This document shows, in pieces, positions 34,104-46,568 of a stretch of DNA of 64,000 nucleotides. The notes under the pieces were generated by a model. The model saw only the letters and a list, made by a program, of their open reading frames with translations, had not been told where the DNA came from and ran no database searches. The stretch is from the NCBI GenBank assembly GCA_037179385.1, contig CM074193.1, positions 3,927,547 to 3,991,546 of the forward strand, read 5' to 3'. Position numbers and translations under genes: made by a program. The stretch's first letter is position 1, and every line of letters starts with the position of its first letter. This DNA comes from Holothuria scabra (Eukaryota; Echinodermata; Holothuroidea; Aspidochirotida; Holothuriidae).

Positions 34104-35723
34104 AAAAAAAGTTTCAAAAAATGGTCCCGATCGCAACAGCCCTCAGGATCGGTGATTACCCATTTTTTTCTTAAGTCCTCCCGATTCTCTGGTGAAGAGT
34201 TTTTTGGGGAAGACAAGCAATACTCCCGAAGATGAGTAAAGTAGACGTATAGCAACGATTTGTCCATGCTCCTTTGGGTACTGTATATGCATGAGAAATT
34301 AACAACTGTATCGGAAAGGTATTGATCACGTTCACAAGTTCAAATCAAACCGACAGATATTAGAAATATGACAGAAAAAAACCCTTCTAAGAAAATCAAT
34401 ACTTCTTTACACCTTTGCTTTTTTTTCATATTTTAATTTTTAAACGTTTTTGGACTCAAAAAGCAATCCTGCTAACTCCACTTCGAAGCTGTTTGTGTTA
34501 CTTCTTTCAAAACAAAGTTAAAAATATCTACCGATCCCAGCATTTGTTTACAGTATTCTCTATCACGTCCGAAAATGACGTCATTCGTGTTAAATTTGCA
34601 TCTAGCGTACACGTGTGCCAACACCCACGCTATCGTGGCCTTATTAGGAAGTCGCGTACCTGGGAGTACTACATAGGTTCATTCATAACCGCCCTCCCGT
34701 TCAGGTCGGGACACCCTTCAAACTCCTGTCGAAAGGAAACTCTCCATCACACGTGTGTAAACGGCGATATTTTGGGGCTCACAAGATAATGAAATTTTGC
34801 TTAGATCGTTATTTTTCCCAAACAATTTTAGTGTTGGAAGTTACATCCTAGTATTTCATACATAACACGAGGTTAATTTGCTTCGTGGCGAAGAAACAAA
34901 CCAACAATCCCGGTGTCTTAAATTATCGTCAATATTTACGAAATCATTGCAGTCATATCTTGGCATTAAACATATAGTGGAAAAGTGTTCGTTTGCATAA
35001 TATTGACACAATAAACCATTATATCGGCCAATTCAAGGCTCGATTTTATTTCAAGGTTTGGTTTTCATTTCGGTATACTCAAGGTAGCGTCCCATATTGT
35101 GTATTTTAGAAAATCGCCGTTAGTATTACAGTACGCAGGGAAGGGTTTAGACAGAGTTGTTACTGATTCTTGCAGAATATACGGCACACGGTACATCTTG
35201 TCTGCAAGTTTCTACATAAAAAAGAACTGACTTGCAGTGTTGGCGCGCCCGTTGCTACGGTATGAATTACTGTAGCTTGCATGCAGATTTTAAAGTTAGT
35301 GTACGTTGTAGCATACACTGATCTGAGAAGCAACACTACTGTCAGACTGTACATCGGCATGATCGGCCCTCGCGCCGGTGAAAAATTCAGCTTAATTAAA
35401 TAGAGTACAACCAACATTCAAACTCAAACATAATTTCATGTGATCAGTTCATTCACAGTCTCATACTAATTTGCAAATTATTAGACATTTTAAAGATGAC
35501 TTTAAATAGGAGTAAATGCGAGGGCAATATACATAAAAAGGCATTGCTTATAGTTACAACAAGGAAATCGAGACCTACTAGTAAACGGGGAAAAATTGTG
35601 GGCCTAAACGCATAGATACGGCGGGGTGACGAAAATATCGGATCGGATCGGATATCGGCCGATGTTGGGGAAAAAACATTGGACATCGGATCGGCAGTGA
35701 AAAACCACATCGGTTAGGCCCTA

Positions 35724-35731
35724 CAATGCAT
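35724..35731. repeat. Target-site duplication CAATGCAT, right copy
   Basis: Eight bases directly after the right TIR, identical to 30488-30495. Confidence 0.85.
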
Positions 35732-37885
35732 CCCAAATCTCAAAAATGCAATTCATCCTGTAAATTCATTTTCACAGTTGAAGGCAAGCCCTCCTACCAC
35801 TCTATGAGTACAGCTTACAAAAGGAAGTCATGAAAGAATTTAAAGTTAACATCAGGGCTGGAACAAATGTTAATTTCCCTGCAAGCAAATCATATTTCAC
35901 AGCAAGCAAATTAAAATTTCCCAAAGACTTCACATGTTTACATACAAAAGTAAGCAAATTTTCCTCCAAATACCAAAATTTCCCTGCAATGAGCTTTCCA
36001 AATTGCTCCTTTTTTCCAGCCATGGTTAACAAATCTTCAAAACTGCTACAAATTGAAATATACACAAATATTAAAAGTCACATGATATCACATCCCCCTG
36101 TTAAGAAATAATATCTCAACTTTTTAAACTTATTGTACAGAAAATGAAAACTGGAAAACAGCATGCAAAACATTTATGCACAGAATCGGAATCACCATGG
36201 CCATGTGAACGTGGGACTACATGCTGTAGCCACAATAAGGAATTTAGAAGGGCACACTGATGTAGGAGTTAATTATATGGGGCTGGAGGTGAGAAATCCC
36301 CAACAAATTTCTTTTTCTTTCATAGTACTATTTCAAGGAGCAGCTCCTAGATGTGAAATGGTGTGAGATTTTCCACTTTGACAAAATAGGTTATAGTTGT
36401 GGTGGTTCATGCGGGTAATAGTTTTAGGTTAAAACCGTCTTTTTGTTTGTCTGGTCGTATCTCATTTAGGTGTAGTACAGATCTAAACACTAATAATTGC
36501 AGTACTGTGTAATTTTTTATGAGTTTGAAGGGACCTGCCACTATTATCACCATGCCATTTACTACTTAAAACAGACCTGGCTTACTACAATTGGAAAGAC
36601 TTCATTTTCCCTTTAAGTAGCAGTCATCTTAATCATTACCAAACCTTTGCATAATAACTGACTCCAGTTTTTATATGTTTATCAGCAACTTTTTTAAAGA
36701 TCATATTGTTTAATGGTGTCACAAACACCTTTGAATGGAAAATTTGTTCCACTCAAAATTGACTAACTGTCCTTTTTAAAGGCAATCAAACAAAAAAGCA
36801 AATAGCCATAAACTGGATACACTGTATAACTGACTACCTACATTCTTGCTTTTTAAAAGTCTCTTTGCTGTTGTGAAGAAATGCATATTAGTTAAAGATT
36901 CTTAAAGTGAAACTCTTTTGAATTTATGTACAGATATTCTTACACCTTTAATACCCTGATTTATGCATTATTTATAGAAAAGTAGGCAATCAAGGTAGCA
37001 GAGATAAGTTTCATAAAATGAAGTTCTCATTTACACAAATATTCACTGCTTTTAAGCTAATGAATTATGAACGATAGCTCTAATCTTTATATCTAGCATT
37101 ATAAAAATCTCTTGTTCTATAACAAGGCTTTGGGAATAAAATATATTATTTGAGTTTATTGGTGCTACTGATTGGTTTTAATATGGTACACACTACTCTG
37201 TGCCTGTGTTTTATCAGGGAATTGACATCAGATGGAGTTTTATCTGAAACATGTACTTTAAAGCTAATTGAGTATTGTTGGCAAAAATCTCTTTATTGTG
37301 TTTTCCACATAGACTCAGTAAGCTTACAAGGTATGTGGAAGAGAAAGCAATAGTAAAACGTTGTCTGCTATATCTTCAGGATAGCACTGGGTGTTTATGC
37401 TATTCCTTCAACTTTTTACTATTGTTCACAAATATATGTGGAATGCAGAAATGGCATGGATGTATTTCCAAATATTAACATTAATTTTGCCAAGCTGTTC
37501 CTTTGTGACTTTCTGATCAATCTTAGTATGATTATATCAAATTATCACATACTCTAAATCAGATAATCAGAAAATTCTGATTTTTATGAATCATAAAGCT
37601 CAGAAAACAGTACACATCATTAAAGAATTCCACCCCTTGAAAGAGGACGTCATGACTTTGATATGTCATAACTTGGCCGCTTTTTGAACAATGGAAAACT
37701 GCAAACAACAATGGGTGCTCACTGGGCCATATAATCTGCAACAATGTGGCTTTTTGTCAGTTGTTTAACAAGCAAGGACTTCACGAACAGGGTAAGACTG
37801 TCCAATTTTCAAGGGATCAGATTCTGTAATGACCTCATAAAATGGAACCATAAGTCAATACTGTGTGAATGGGTTCAAGACTTAC

Positions 37886-37970
37886 AATTCCTTGAGCTGT
37901 TCATCAACTACTTCAGTGAGTCTTTCCAGCCAGTCACTTTCTGCCTCTTGCAGCATCATCTCTCCTCTCT
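37886..37970 (-). CDS. REV3L: REV3L exon, short helical segment
   Basis: An 85-base exon encoding a charged, probably helical peptide that contains ESDWLERLTEVVDEQLKE. This corresponds in position and pattern to the vertebrate segment ESEKKFQKRLQEILKQNDF. Supported by an acceptor (TGTAATCAG before 37970), a donor GTAAGTC from 37885, and a phase that joins both neighbours without a stop: two bases complete Glu and two are left over, giving Leu with the next exon. No longer reading frame in the region competes with it. Sequence similarity is weak, so the call rests on position, splice sites and phase. Confidence 0.82.
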
Positions 37971-38600
37971 CTGATTACAAGATAAAAAGGAGATATTTAC
38001 AAAATTGACAAATGATGTACTTGAGACAACCTTTTAATATGTCAGTTGTAAATATGACACCACCTACAACAGATAGAAACCAAACCAAAGCCAACTCATT
38101 AATAAACAAACAAACAAATAAACAAAAACACACAGGTAAATTTCCATTGGCCAACAATGATAACAACTCCAACCAAACTAATCATGTTAGCAAACAACTG
38201 TGCAATTCATCTTACTGGGCGTATCGTGACCTTTATTTCAACTCCAAGGTGCTTGTATTGATGCATAACACATGCTGTTACTACGGTACAAGGGTGAAGG
38301 TACTTAAGAGATTTCAGAAAGAGACCACAGAGTAAACAAACTAATAAATTGTCCTAATCCATGTCTGCCACTTCCAGTCTACCAGATCAGGACAGAGGTT
38401 TATGACAAATAGCAGTTTTGAGTTTAAACAACTGATACTGTACCTTCAGTGCATCATAATGTATGTCAACTCTCACTATATAAAAAACTCAGTATTAAAA
38501 TTGTATTGTTTGTTTCAAACTCTGTTCTACAGTGTACATGCATTAACATAAATGTACAGACCATTTAGGGCAAGGTCAATAAAGAGTATAGGGAATAATT

Positions 38601-39516
38601 AGTGTGGTCTGACAGACCACACTCTTGAATAAGTCTGGTTCGCGGAACAATGACGTCATTCGGCTATTGAAACATATTGCAGTATATGGATTCGTCCGAT
38701 TTTGAAAGACGCCCTCTGTCTGTTACATACCAAAAGTTTCTGTGGCGTTAGGCGCAGATTACCTCCGCGGTACACAAAGTAAACCCGTGTGTATTTTTCT
38801 CTCCTGAGTTCCTTTTCCTTTTTCAGTGAAAATAAACTCGTTATATTTTTCTGTTGTCTTTTTCAAAAGTATGTTTGTTTTATTATTACCCCATGCACTA
38901 TCAAAAGCTTACGTATGCCAGGGAGAGCTCTCTCCATAGACTGCATACATACCAACGATTGACTTAGTGGTACGTAAGTTACGCCGATGCCAATGGCTGG
39001 TGTCATTCATATCACTGCATGCACGTTGAGGGAAAGAAGGCGCTATCAGCTATTTGCACAGGTTACTATCATCTGTTGACTAGCTCTGTTCGCACCAACA
39101 TAAAGCAAACGCTTGCTTGCAAAAAAGTTTTCCTAGTAATCTTAACCATTTCGAAGTGAGATTTACCAAAGGATGTTGTTTTAGGTTCAAGTTGTACTTC
39201 ATATGTGGTCTAATGAAGTCTTTGGGATTTGCTGTAAGACTAAAGTGGTCCAGGTGTGCTCCCTTTGGTAGATTTCGTGGGTTGAGTGAACGACCTTGTT
39301 AGTTTATAGTTAGTGTACACTGTACAGTATATGCTTTGAACACCTGTGGTTCTATATACACACTAATCATACTAGCGTACTCAGGCCTATAGTACAGTAG
39401 CCATAGAGCAGGGTGATCCTGATTCCTGCTCTATGAAAATAGCCCGCCCACATTCACATAGGCCCATTATAATTTCACGTAAGGCTTAGCCATAGTCATT
39501 CTAAACAGACCACACT
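38601..39516. mobile_element. Candidate 916-bp TIR element
   Basis: Starts with AGTGTGGTCTG and ends with its exact reverse complement CAGACCACACT. A third, inverted copy lies at 38613-38623, making a tight 11-bp-arm hairpin at the left end. No target duplication and no coding frame were seen. Confidence 0.5.
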
Positions 39517-42500
39517 GTATTTGCAAGCAAATGCATTGTTCTAGTTTACCACTGAAATTTTGCATTGCAGTTTTGAAGATTTTTGAGATCATTCACACAT
39601 TGTTTGTGAAAATGTAAGGGTTATGCGCACAAAAAATTGCTACACAATTTTTCATTTGTGTAGCAACTTGGCCTGTTTATATAGCAAATTGGGATGCAAT
39701 ACTGGATAAATTACTCCCTGGAGTACATATGTTACTGTACAATACATATGCTACGCCCTGTCTTTCTATTATACAACAGCATGTAGAAACAGTATGTTTG
39801 TTGTATTGACACATATTAGAGCTTATGTTTGCATACTACTGCTTCTGTTGAAATACTACCAAATGAAGAAAAGGTGAAAGAGTGAAATGCTTTAAAGCCA
39901 TTCTTAACCTAAACAAAAAAGATTAGTAACAACAGATAATTGACGATGTATCCTACATATCATGTGTCAAATATTTATTACCTGAGGTATTTTATACTGG
40001 TACACATGCCAGACTGCAGTGTATTTTTGGCACTCTTATTTTCATTTCTGCTAGATGAGCTATTAACTTTTGATGCTTGGGTATTAAAACATACACTTTG
40101 TGACAAAACACTTGTCAGACAAATTTATACTCTGGAATATTCAAAAGAAAACAAGCCACACTTGTGCAATGAATGCAGCCACATTCGTCTATGGTTTATT
40201 TTCTTTACAAATAAAAATGACAGGAATATAATCAGTCATGAATTCTTTGGTGTAAAAGTGAATAGGACAAATGGAAAAAGTCCTTCATGTGAGCATTTTC
40301 AAATACCACTTTTTGCACAAGTTTAGAAGATTACTAGCGGACCTTTTGCATAGAATGAAGCACTTTTCCAAAGACTATACTTTGAGTTCAAATTTTGTGA
40401 AGAATTTATCCCAACTTATATTAACATGTGGAGTTTTGCTGAGAATTCTTATCATTATTATACATATGGACAATTACACAGTAAACAAACACAAAATGAT
40501 CCTATTGGGGTTTTCCATAGAAAAATTGATGTTTTCACTGTTCTGTATTTTCAGTATGAATAATTTGAAGCAGAGAGATAGCATAAGCAATTTCAAGTTT
40601 TCTACTTGAATGTTGAAAATTTAGCAGCATTGAAACTCTATGGGAAAATAACAGTTGAACATTGACATTCATGAAGATAAAATATATCAATATAATATAC
40701 CATTCAGAATGTGTCACAGATTGACAAGCAGGCGGCCTTTTGAACTGTTCGTACCTTCAATTACAAACACATCATAACCATAGAAAGTACTACTGTAACA
40801 CTTTCTCTCTCCTCTTCAATAGTAAACATATCAATATTCTTAATTTATTTCTGTTCTGGGAGTAATTACAGATCTGGCCCAATTCTAAATACTGATATTT
40901 TCAAATTTGATTTAAGTGTTACATGTCATACCCATGAGTCCCAAACTGGAGAGAAAAGGGCAGTGGGTACCACTAGAATTAACCAGAAGGGTATAAGCTG
41001 AGGGGTAAAACTGTAAAACTATTACTACATGTTTTGGTACCTATCAGACTCGTGATTACAACTGGATCCTTCACTCTGTTTGTACATCTACCTTGGGTGG
41101 ACAGCTATGAAGGATACCTTTTTAAAAGAAGGGTTAAAGGTCATAACAGAATTTGGTATGCTAGAGGGATGCTATTCTCAGCATTTTGGTGAAAGCTGCT
41201 TTGAAATGGGATGTGTGGCTCTTGAGATATGAGTTCTTTATATTTTTAACAAAAAGTAAACTTGAAGCAAGCACATATGACATCATATCCCCACATTAGT
41301 GTGCAGTCTTTTGTTTTTTTTTTAACATTTAGAGTCAATTTTCTCCTCAACAATCCCATAATAATGAAATGTGATTGCATAAGTGGCATGAAAACTATAC
41401 AAAATTTGCATCCCCCACAGGAAGGTTCGATCTCTGTAAACTTCAATGTCAACACAACAGTGTGAAAAACAAAGCATTCCTTGACAATGTGAGGAAGTGA
41501 TATAAGCTCTGCTGCCCTCAAACTCACTTAGGAACACAAATCTACTGACTTCTTTTAATCATATCTCAAGAATATACATGTCGGATTTGAATGAAACTCT
41601 CACCCCACTGTGTAGATTTGCTTCTTCTTTCACAAATGAAAATTAAATTTTTGCTTAAACTTCCCCTTTAAAGGTTTCTATTATTTAATTTTTTTTTTCT
41701 TTTTGTTTCTTTTTTACTTATTCTTAGTCAAGAAATGTTCAAAGGCAATAGTCAGTCACCCAAACAATGCCTTGAAAAATTAAATAACAGTTGCAAATCT
41801 TCTCTTACATGCTTTGCTGAAACTGTTTTTGAACACACTATAACTATTGCAAACGAAAGGTTACACTAGTAGTAGTTACACTCCTTGAGTTTAACAAATA
41901 ACATAAATACTGTTACATCATTACAGGAACAATAACAAAACAAGGATGACTTACATGCTAACTGAAATTCAGTGGATACTATATTTTTGTTCAATTTCAT
42001 GACATATCCATTTTCTTTTTCAACACATCACCTCTGTTGATATGTTTATTTCATACAGTACCTCAGACACAAGGCAACTGCAAATATAACAGGCTTTTAA
42101 AATCTACACAACTTTTACAGAGTCAGATGAAGGATTGCCCATGACCAGTTCATAACAAACAAAACACTCAGTCTGCAGTACTATGTAAGTTAAAACTGAT
42201 AGCCATCTCGTAAAAAAAAAAAAAAGTGTAATTCTAAGAAGGGGGTCAAACTTCAGCAATACTGGTACCTTCATCATTACCAGAGTATAGACAGCTCCCA
42301 AAAAGATCTTAAACAGCTGAAACTTCACTGACTTTCACTGTGGGAATGTTTAAATCTGTTACCAGTGTAAACATTGACATAATGGTGTAAGGATATGATC
42401 CATGGTGGACCTTCACCTTGGGGCAATATTACTGGTTGCTGTACTTTGAAAACAAAGGTTCTAAAATTCATAAATCTTTAACTTGTGTGCCATTAATGCA

Positions 42501-43599
42501 ACAAGTTTTGCAGGTTAGGGACAAGAAGATGAAGGGAAGGATTAGAATAACCCCCAAGGGGGCACAGCTATTCCAGAGTTTCCTAAGTTTTACTGGTTTA
42601 TGGAGGGAGAACTATCACTTTTAAAACAGCTAGTACAATGTATGTGACATTTAGGGACATTTTCTCTGAGGTGGTCACATTATAAAAAGAATGCCCAGTA
42701 AATTTGACTGTTGTAGGTGATGACCCAAGGATATTTTTACCAAAATACCTGTTTTATGATACTTTTCAGGTATATTATCTATATGATACAATACTGCATA
42801 CATATGTAAACTGGCTGTGGTTCTCATTCTGATAAAGTATAGTATTTCTCACTGTACAGGGAAACTAAATGAGTGTAATAAGGAAAACCCTTCAAGACTT
42901 ACAACTAAAAAATGAAATAAAAATGCTGTGAGTATGCAAATAAAAAGGATGCAAGTTTGCTACGTTCACATAATATTTTGTAAGAGCTAGCATAATATGG
43001 TCCACTCAGTATAAGTTTACAACAATTCTCTATAGCACTGTTATCCTATAACACTTATTAAGTAACAGATTTGTTTTACTTTCCTCCATAGAGAAAACTG
43101 CAGTATAGCTACATCATTTTGTTGGAACATTTTTTGTGGGAAAACATACGACCATCTCAGAATCAACAAACTTTGCTACCTTTATCGGCTAAAACATCAC
43201 ATGCTTACGGTAAGCAGCAAAATACTTATTACAGATGACAGTCATCACCCTAATATATAATTTTGGTTTGGGAATACCAAAATTCTGAGTTGGTGACTGC
43301 TCTTCCATAGGTCTACATCAGAATTTCAAAAGGTCAAAATATTCAGAGCTCATCGCATTAAAAATAAAGCATTATGAGTGTTCTCATTACATTTAAGTCC
43401 TGCATGCTCAGAATATGGCTGTGCGTAATAAACTGGGATTGTGGGTACACACGGAAGACTTAATATGGTTATAGGAGGGGTTAAAAGGAACATGAAAGAA
43501 GTGTTAGTGGTTGAGATGACCAGACTTGTCCTGTGGTTTTTAATATGTTTAATGTTCTAATGATGTCATGTACTACTTTAGCATACATGAAACACACAT

Positions 43600-43830
43600 G
43601 TGGCTCTGGCCATGCTGTCTCAGAGCACCTGACTTGCAGTCAAAAGGTCAGGAGTTCTAGTCCTGGTCTGGTCATACCAAAGATTTTATAAACAGAACCT
43701 ACTTACTGCCATTGTGCTTGGTGCTCAGCATAAGCGATGGAGTAGAGAAAACAAGCCACTGAGTCTCAACTGGAAAAAAAAGGGTTGTGGCTGGCTCCAC
43801 TTGACCCAATTGTTTAAAAATTGGGGCACA
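43600..43830 (+). mobile_element. tRNA-derived SINE copy
   Basis: The head contains an A-box-like TCAGAGCACCTG and a B-box-like GGAGTTCTAGTCC. The body contains CAGCATAAGCGATGGAGTAG and GGTTGTGGCTGGC, as in the other copies. Confidence 0.65.
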
Positions 43831-44174
43831 AAACTACATCTACCCATAACCTTAACCCTGGAGCATGCTTTTAAGATTTGATACATATGTAGTTTAGAGA
43901 ACGCAATACAGTCTGCAGAATGTAAAAAATAATTGGGCAAAAATAATTGTTCAAACTTTATGATAATGTTAACAAGACTACCTAACCAACTTTTGCTTGT
44001 TTGAGATAGAATGTGTAAAGCTTATCAAATAAAGTCAGTAAGTTGGACTGAACGAGAACCCAACAGAAGAACACAAGAAGATTCCAAACCCTCTCTTCCA
44101 CAGGTTCTCAGATTATAATGAGACTAGGATGCATTTATTGCTCCCAATTCTTCTGAGTTAGTTAGATAGAGTTA

Positions 44175-44375
44175 TACAGTCCAGTTTCCGACCTATTGGT
44201 TCAAGTCAAGCCGGCCACAGCCTTTTCTTTCCAGTTATGGCTCACTGGCTTGCTTTCCCCACTCCACTGATTATGCTGAGCATCTCTCACAATGGCAGCA
44301 GGTTCTATTTTAGACTCTTTTGTATGACTTCACATGGGAATAGAATCCGGGCCTTCCGCATGCCACACTGTCACT
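44175..44375 (-). mobile_element. tRNA-derived SINE copy, inverted
   Basis: The same body in reverse complement (CCAGTTATGGCTCACTGGC; CCACTCCACTGATTATGCTG), with a B-box-like ATTCTATTCC near 44341 read on the minus strand. Opposite in orientation to the copy 350 bases away. Confidence 0.65.
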
Positions 44376-44890
44376 TAATTTAATGTCCTCATTTGTGGAT
44401 AAGAATCTGTTCCCAGTCTCCAGCCAATTTCTTCAAGACTGGATTAGGTTGGGTTAGATGACCGGGAGCACATGGTGGAAGAATCCTCTTTTCCACTGTT
44501 CTAAGCTCAAAGCAAAAAGTATCTAAAATTGGACCAGATGGAACTTCTTTCAATCACTAATGTGAGCCCCCCTTGGCTGTAAATGATAATGTTCTCCTAC
44601 AGTGTGTAATCTGCATACCGCCAACCTAAAATAAATATCAGGTAAAAATCATACCCTGTTAAAAGTTTTTAAAGAAATGTTTCCCCAAGAATCACCTCTC
44701 TCAAAAATATTGACAATTTTTGCAAATCTTGAAACCCCAAGTGATGTTTAGTAATCTGCCCCAATATGTCACAGTTGTACTCAATATGGAGAGAAACAGA
44801 TGTGAATTACAACAGCTGTCAACCTTTGGCTTCAACAATACAATTTTATGTCGAATTTATTTTTTACCATGAAAGAGAGAAACCTCTTAC

Positions 44891-44995
44891 CTGGTGAAGC
44901 TGGTGGCATGAGTTGGGACAATTGGTTGAGTTGTTCTCTTCTCTGTCGTTCATCTTCCCATATTGCAACAAGGCCTGGGTTGGTATCAACGTTAT
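44891..44995 (-). CDS. REV3L: REV3L exon, N-terminal domain (NPGLxAIWEDE block)
   Basis: The peptide NVDTNPGLVAIWEDERQRRE aligns with the vertebrate REV3L block GGNPGLQAIWEDEKQRRR, the last strongly conserved part of the N-terminal domain. It then runs into a Gln/Ser/Pro-rich linker. The acceptor is CTCCAATAG before 44995 and the donor is GTAAGAGG from 44890. Phase is consistent on both sides: two bases complete Asp and one G is left over for Glu. The exon lies only 594 bases downstream of the previous one, unlike most exons in this gene. Confidence 0.93.
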
Positions 44996-45589
44996 CTATT
45001 GGAGAAACATACTGTACATGAATTACATTCACAAGAAGAATAGTATTACCCATAAAACAGACATAAACTAAATCTCAAGTTCATGAAATAAATATCAATT
45101 AAGTGAGCAAACATTGCATCAACATTATCATCAAATTTGTACCATACATAATTAACACAAAAAAAAGATGGAAACTTAATATCCTCACAGGTAGCAAACT
45201 TCAAAAGTAGTGAGCCAATCATTGACTATAAGTCACCAAGCTCAGGACAAGAAAATGTTCTACTTCAATTTAAGTTGAAAAATAGATTGTTTCTGTGCTT
45301 TCAACTTTTAATGTCCTAGTACTTCACAATTCTGCATTTGTAATTCTAGCTAGCTCACCCATTATGTTTTGTTTTGAGATAGGCTTATTGGTATTTTTCA
45401 TGACCAGACCTAAAGCAATTACATAATCAGAAGCTGTCCTGAATATTCTTAGCGATTAGAGCTACTCCTAACTAAAGGTAACATAATGAACAGAAATGAA
45501 AGTTTGATTCAAACATGCTAACTCTTTCACCCAACGTGGGGCATTTTCCAGCATGGGAATCAAAATGATACCTAAAATTTTGAAATTAC
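44996..45589. other. REV3L intron
   Basis: A short 594-base intron between two well-conserved exons. No other feature was seen. Confidence 0.85.
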
Positions 45590-45687
45590 CTTTCAGATCT
45601 AATCTATTCAGTATATCTGTAGCAACACCATCCACTTCAAGTTCACATGAGCTCTGTCTTTTAACATCCTCTGGAAGCCACTGAGAT
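45590..45687 (-). CDS. REV3L: REV3L exon, N-terminal domain
   Basis: Continues the N-terminal domain of polymerase zeta. The visible peptide includes QSSCELEVDGVATDILNRLD, which matches the vertebrate REV3L block STCELEVDAVAADILNRLD almost residue for residue. The acceptor is a pyrimidine-rich run ending in TTAG before 45687 and the donor is GTAATTTC from 45589. The exon takes one base to complete the upstream Gly codon and leaves one G, completed by AT of the next exon to give Asp. The preceding intron is about 16 kb and carries the 7.2-kb TIR element and one Helentron-like element. Confidence 0.93.
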
Positions 45688-46375
45688 CTAAGCACAATGA
45701 AAAATACAATTCATTAGAAAGATAAGAGGTGACATTTATACAATGCAATGAAATGAAAACAGGGTAATAGGTGGGTTGGGGTGGGTGAATTATTTGAATG
45801 AACATTTACAGTATTTAAAGTTTATGAAGGTTTGTTTCTTCTAAAATTCCGATGTACTGTAGTGCTGAAATATCATGAGTCCCAATGATCTTGAAATTAG
45901 TACACATGTGTATCCAAAATCAAATAGCAATTTGCCAAAGAGCCTGGTTCTTTCAAAAATTGTTAATTTCATATTTATCTGATTATGATACGAACCTCTT
46001 TGGCTCCTTATATATCTCACTTTGACCATTTATTAATATCTGCAGATTTATTTACAAGCAGTGCTTGTATTTAACCTTTAAAATAAAAAAAAAATTAAAA
46101 TAAATGTGAATATGGGTACCACTCATTTGTTGAACATTAGTGTAGCTATAAATAAGTTTACATTTGTCAGTGGTCTTGTATATTTGTACAGTATTTTAGG
46201 TTCCTTCTACTTAAGTACAATACTGTCCACTGTTCACTTTACCAAAACCTACCAATACATAACATGTTGAAAGCAAACCAAGTCCACATAATGGAGAGTT
46301 GCCCAGTTTTACACTACCCATTTTACAAAAGCTGGTTCTACAATATGGTATGAAGACATTAAAATAGCATGTAAA

Positions 46376-46568
46376 GAACAGGATAGGACTCATTCATGAC
46401 ATGTGAGTGAAAGCTATAGGGTGAAACATGTGAGTGAAAGCTATAGGGTGAAACACTGCCACTGTTTCAATAGCAGGATGCAATATCACATGATCATTTC
46501 ATCACTTAGGGTTAAAATTGCAACCCAAAGCTCTCACTTTCATTTCATGAATGAGTCCTATCCTGTTC
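46376..46568. mobile_element. 193-bp inverted-repeat element (MITE)
   Basis: Perfect 24-bp inverted arms at 46376-46399 and 46545-46568 (starting GAACAGGATAGGACTC), continuing with weaker inverted similarity. Inside the left arm a 27-bp unit containing GTGAGTGAAAGCTATAGGG is repeated twice (about 46400-46456). No clear target duplication. Confidence 0.6.

Larger units (their letters stand above)
30496..35723. mobile_element. hAT-like DNA transposon, non-autonomous, 5.2 kb
   Basis: The left end is TAGGGCTCAACCGAT and the right end, reverse-complemented, is TAGGGCCTAACCGAT (13 of 15 identical). Both continue into ATCGGATCGG-rich subterminal sequence. The element is flanked by a perfect 8-bp direct repeat, CAATGCAT (30488-30495 and 35724-35731). 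An 8-bp target duplication with TAGGG-type ends is typical of the hAT superfamily. No transposase frame was recognised. Two Helentron-like repeat elements sit inside. Segments at 30762-30850 and 34155-34245 resemble each other in direct orientation. Confidence 0.85.
27291..37885. other. REV3L intron with nested hAT-like and Helentron-like elements
   Basis: A 10.6-kb intron. The 5.2-kb element at 30496-35723 fills its centre. A SINE 3'-end fragment lies near 30070-30145. Flanks at 27300-30050 and 35740-37870 show no recognised gene. Confidence 0.8.
37971..44890. other. REV3L intron with TIR element and SINE pair
   Basis: A 6.9-kb intron. It contains the inverted-repeat element at 38601-39516, a plus-strand SINE at about 43600-43830 and a minus-strand SINE at about 44175-44375. 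The stretch 39520-43590 is AT-rich with only short frames and no recognised gene. Confidence 0.75.

Noticed and set aside
43607..43690. tRNA gene
   Set aside because: Box A and B-like motifs are present but the cloverleaf is not convincing and the sequence continues into a SINE body found elsewhere in the window.
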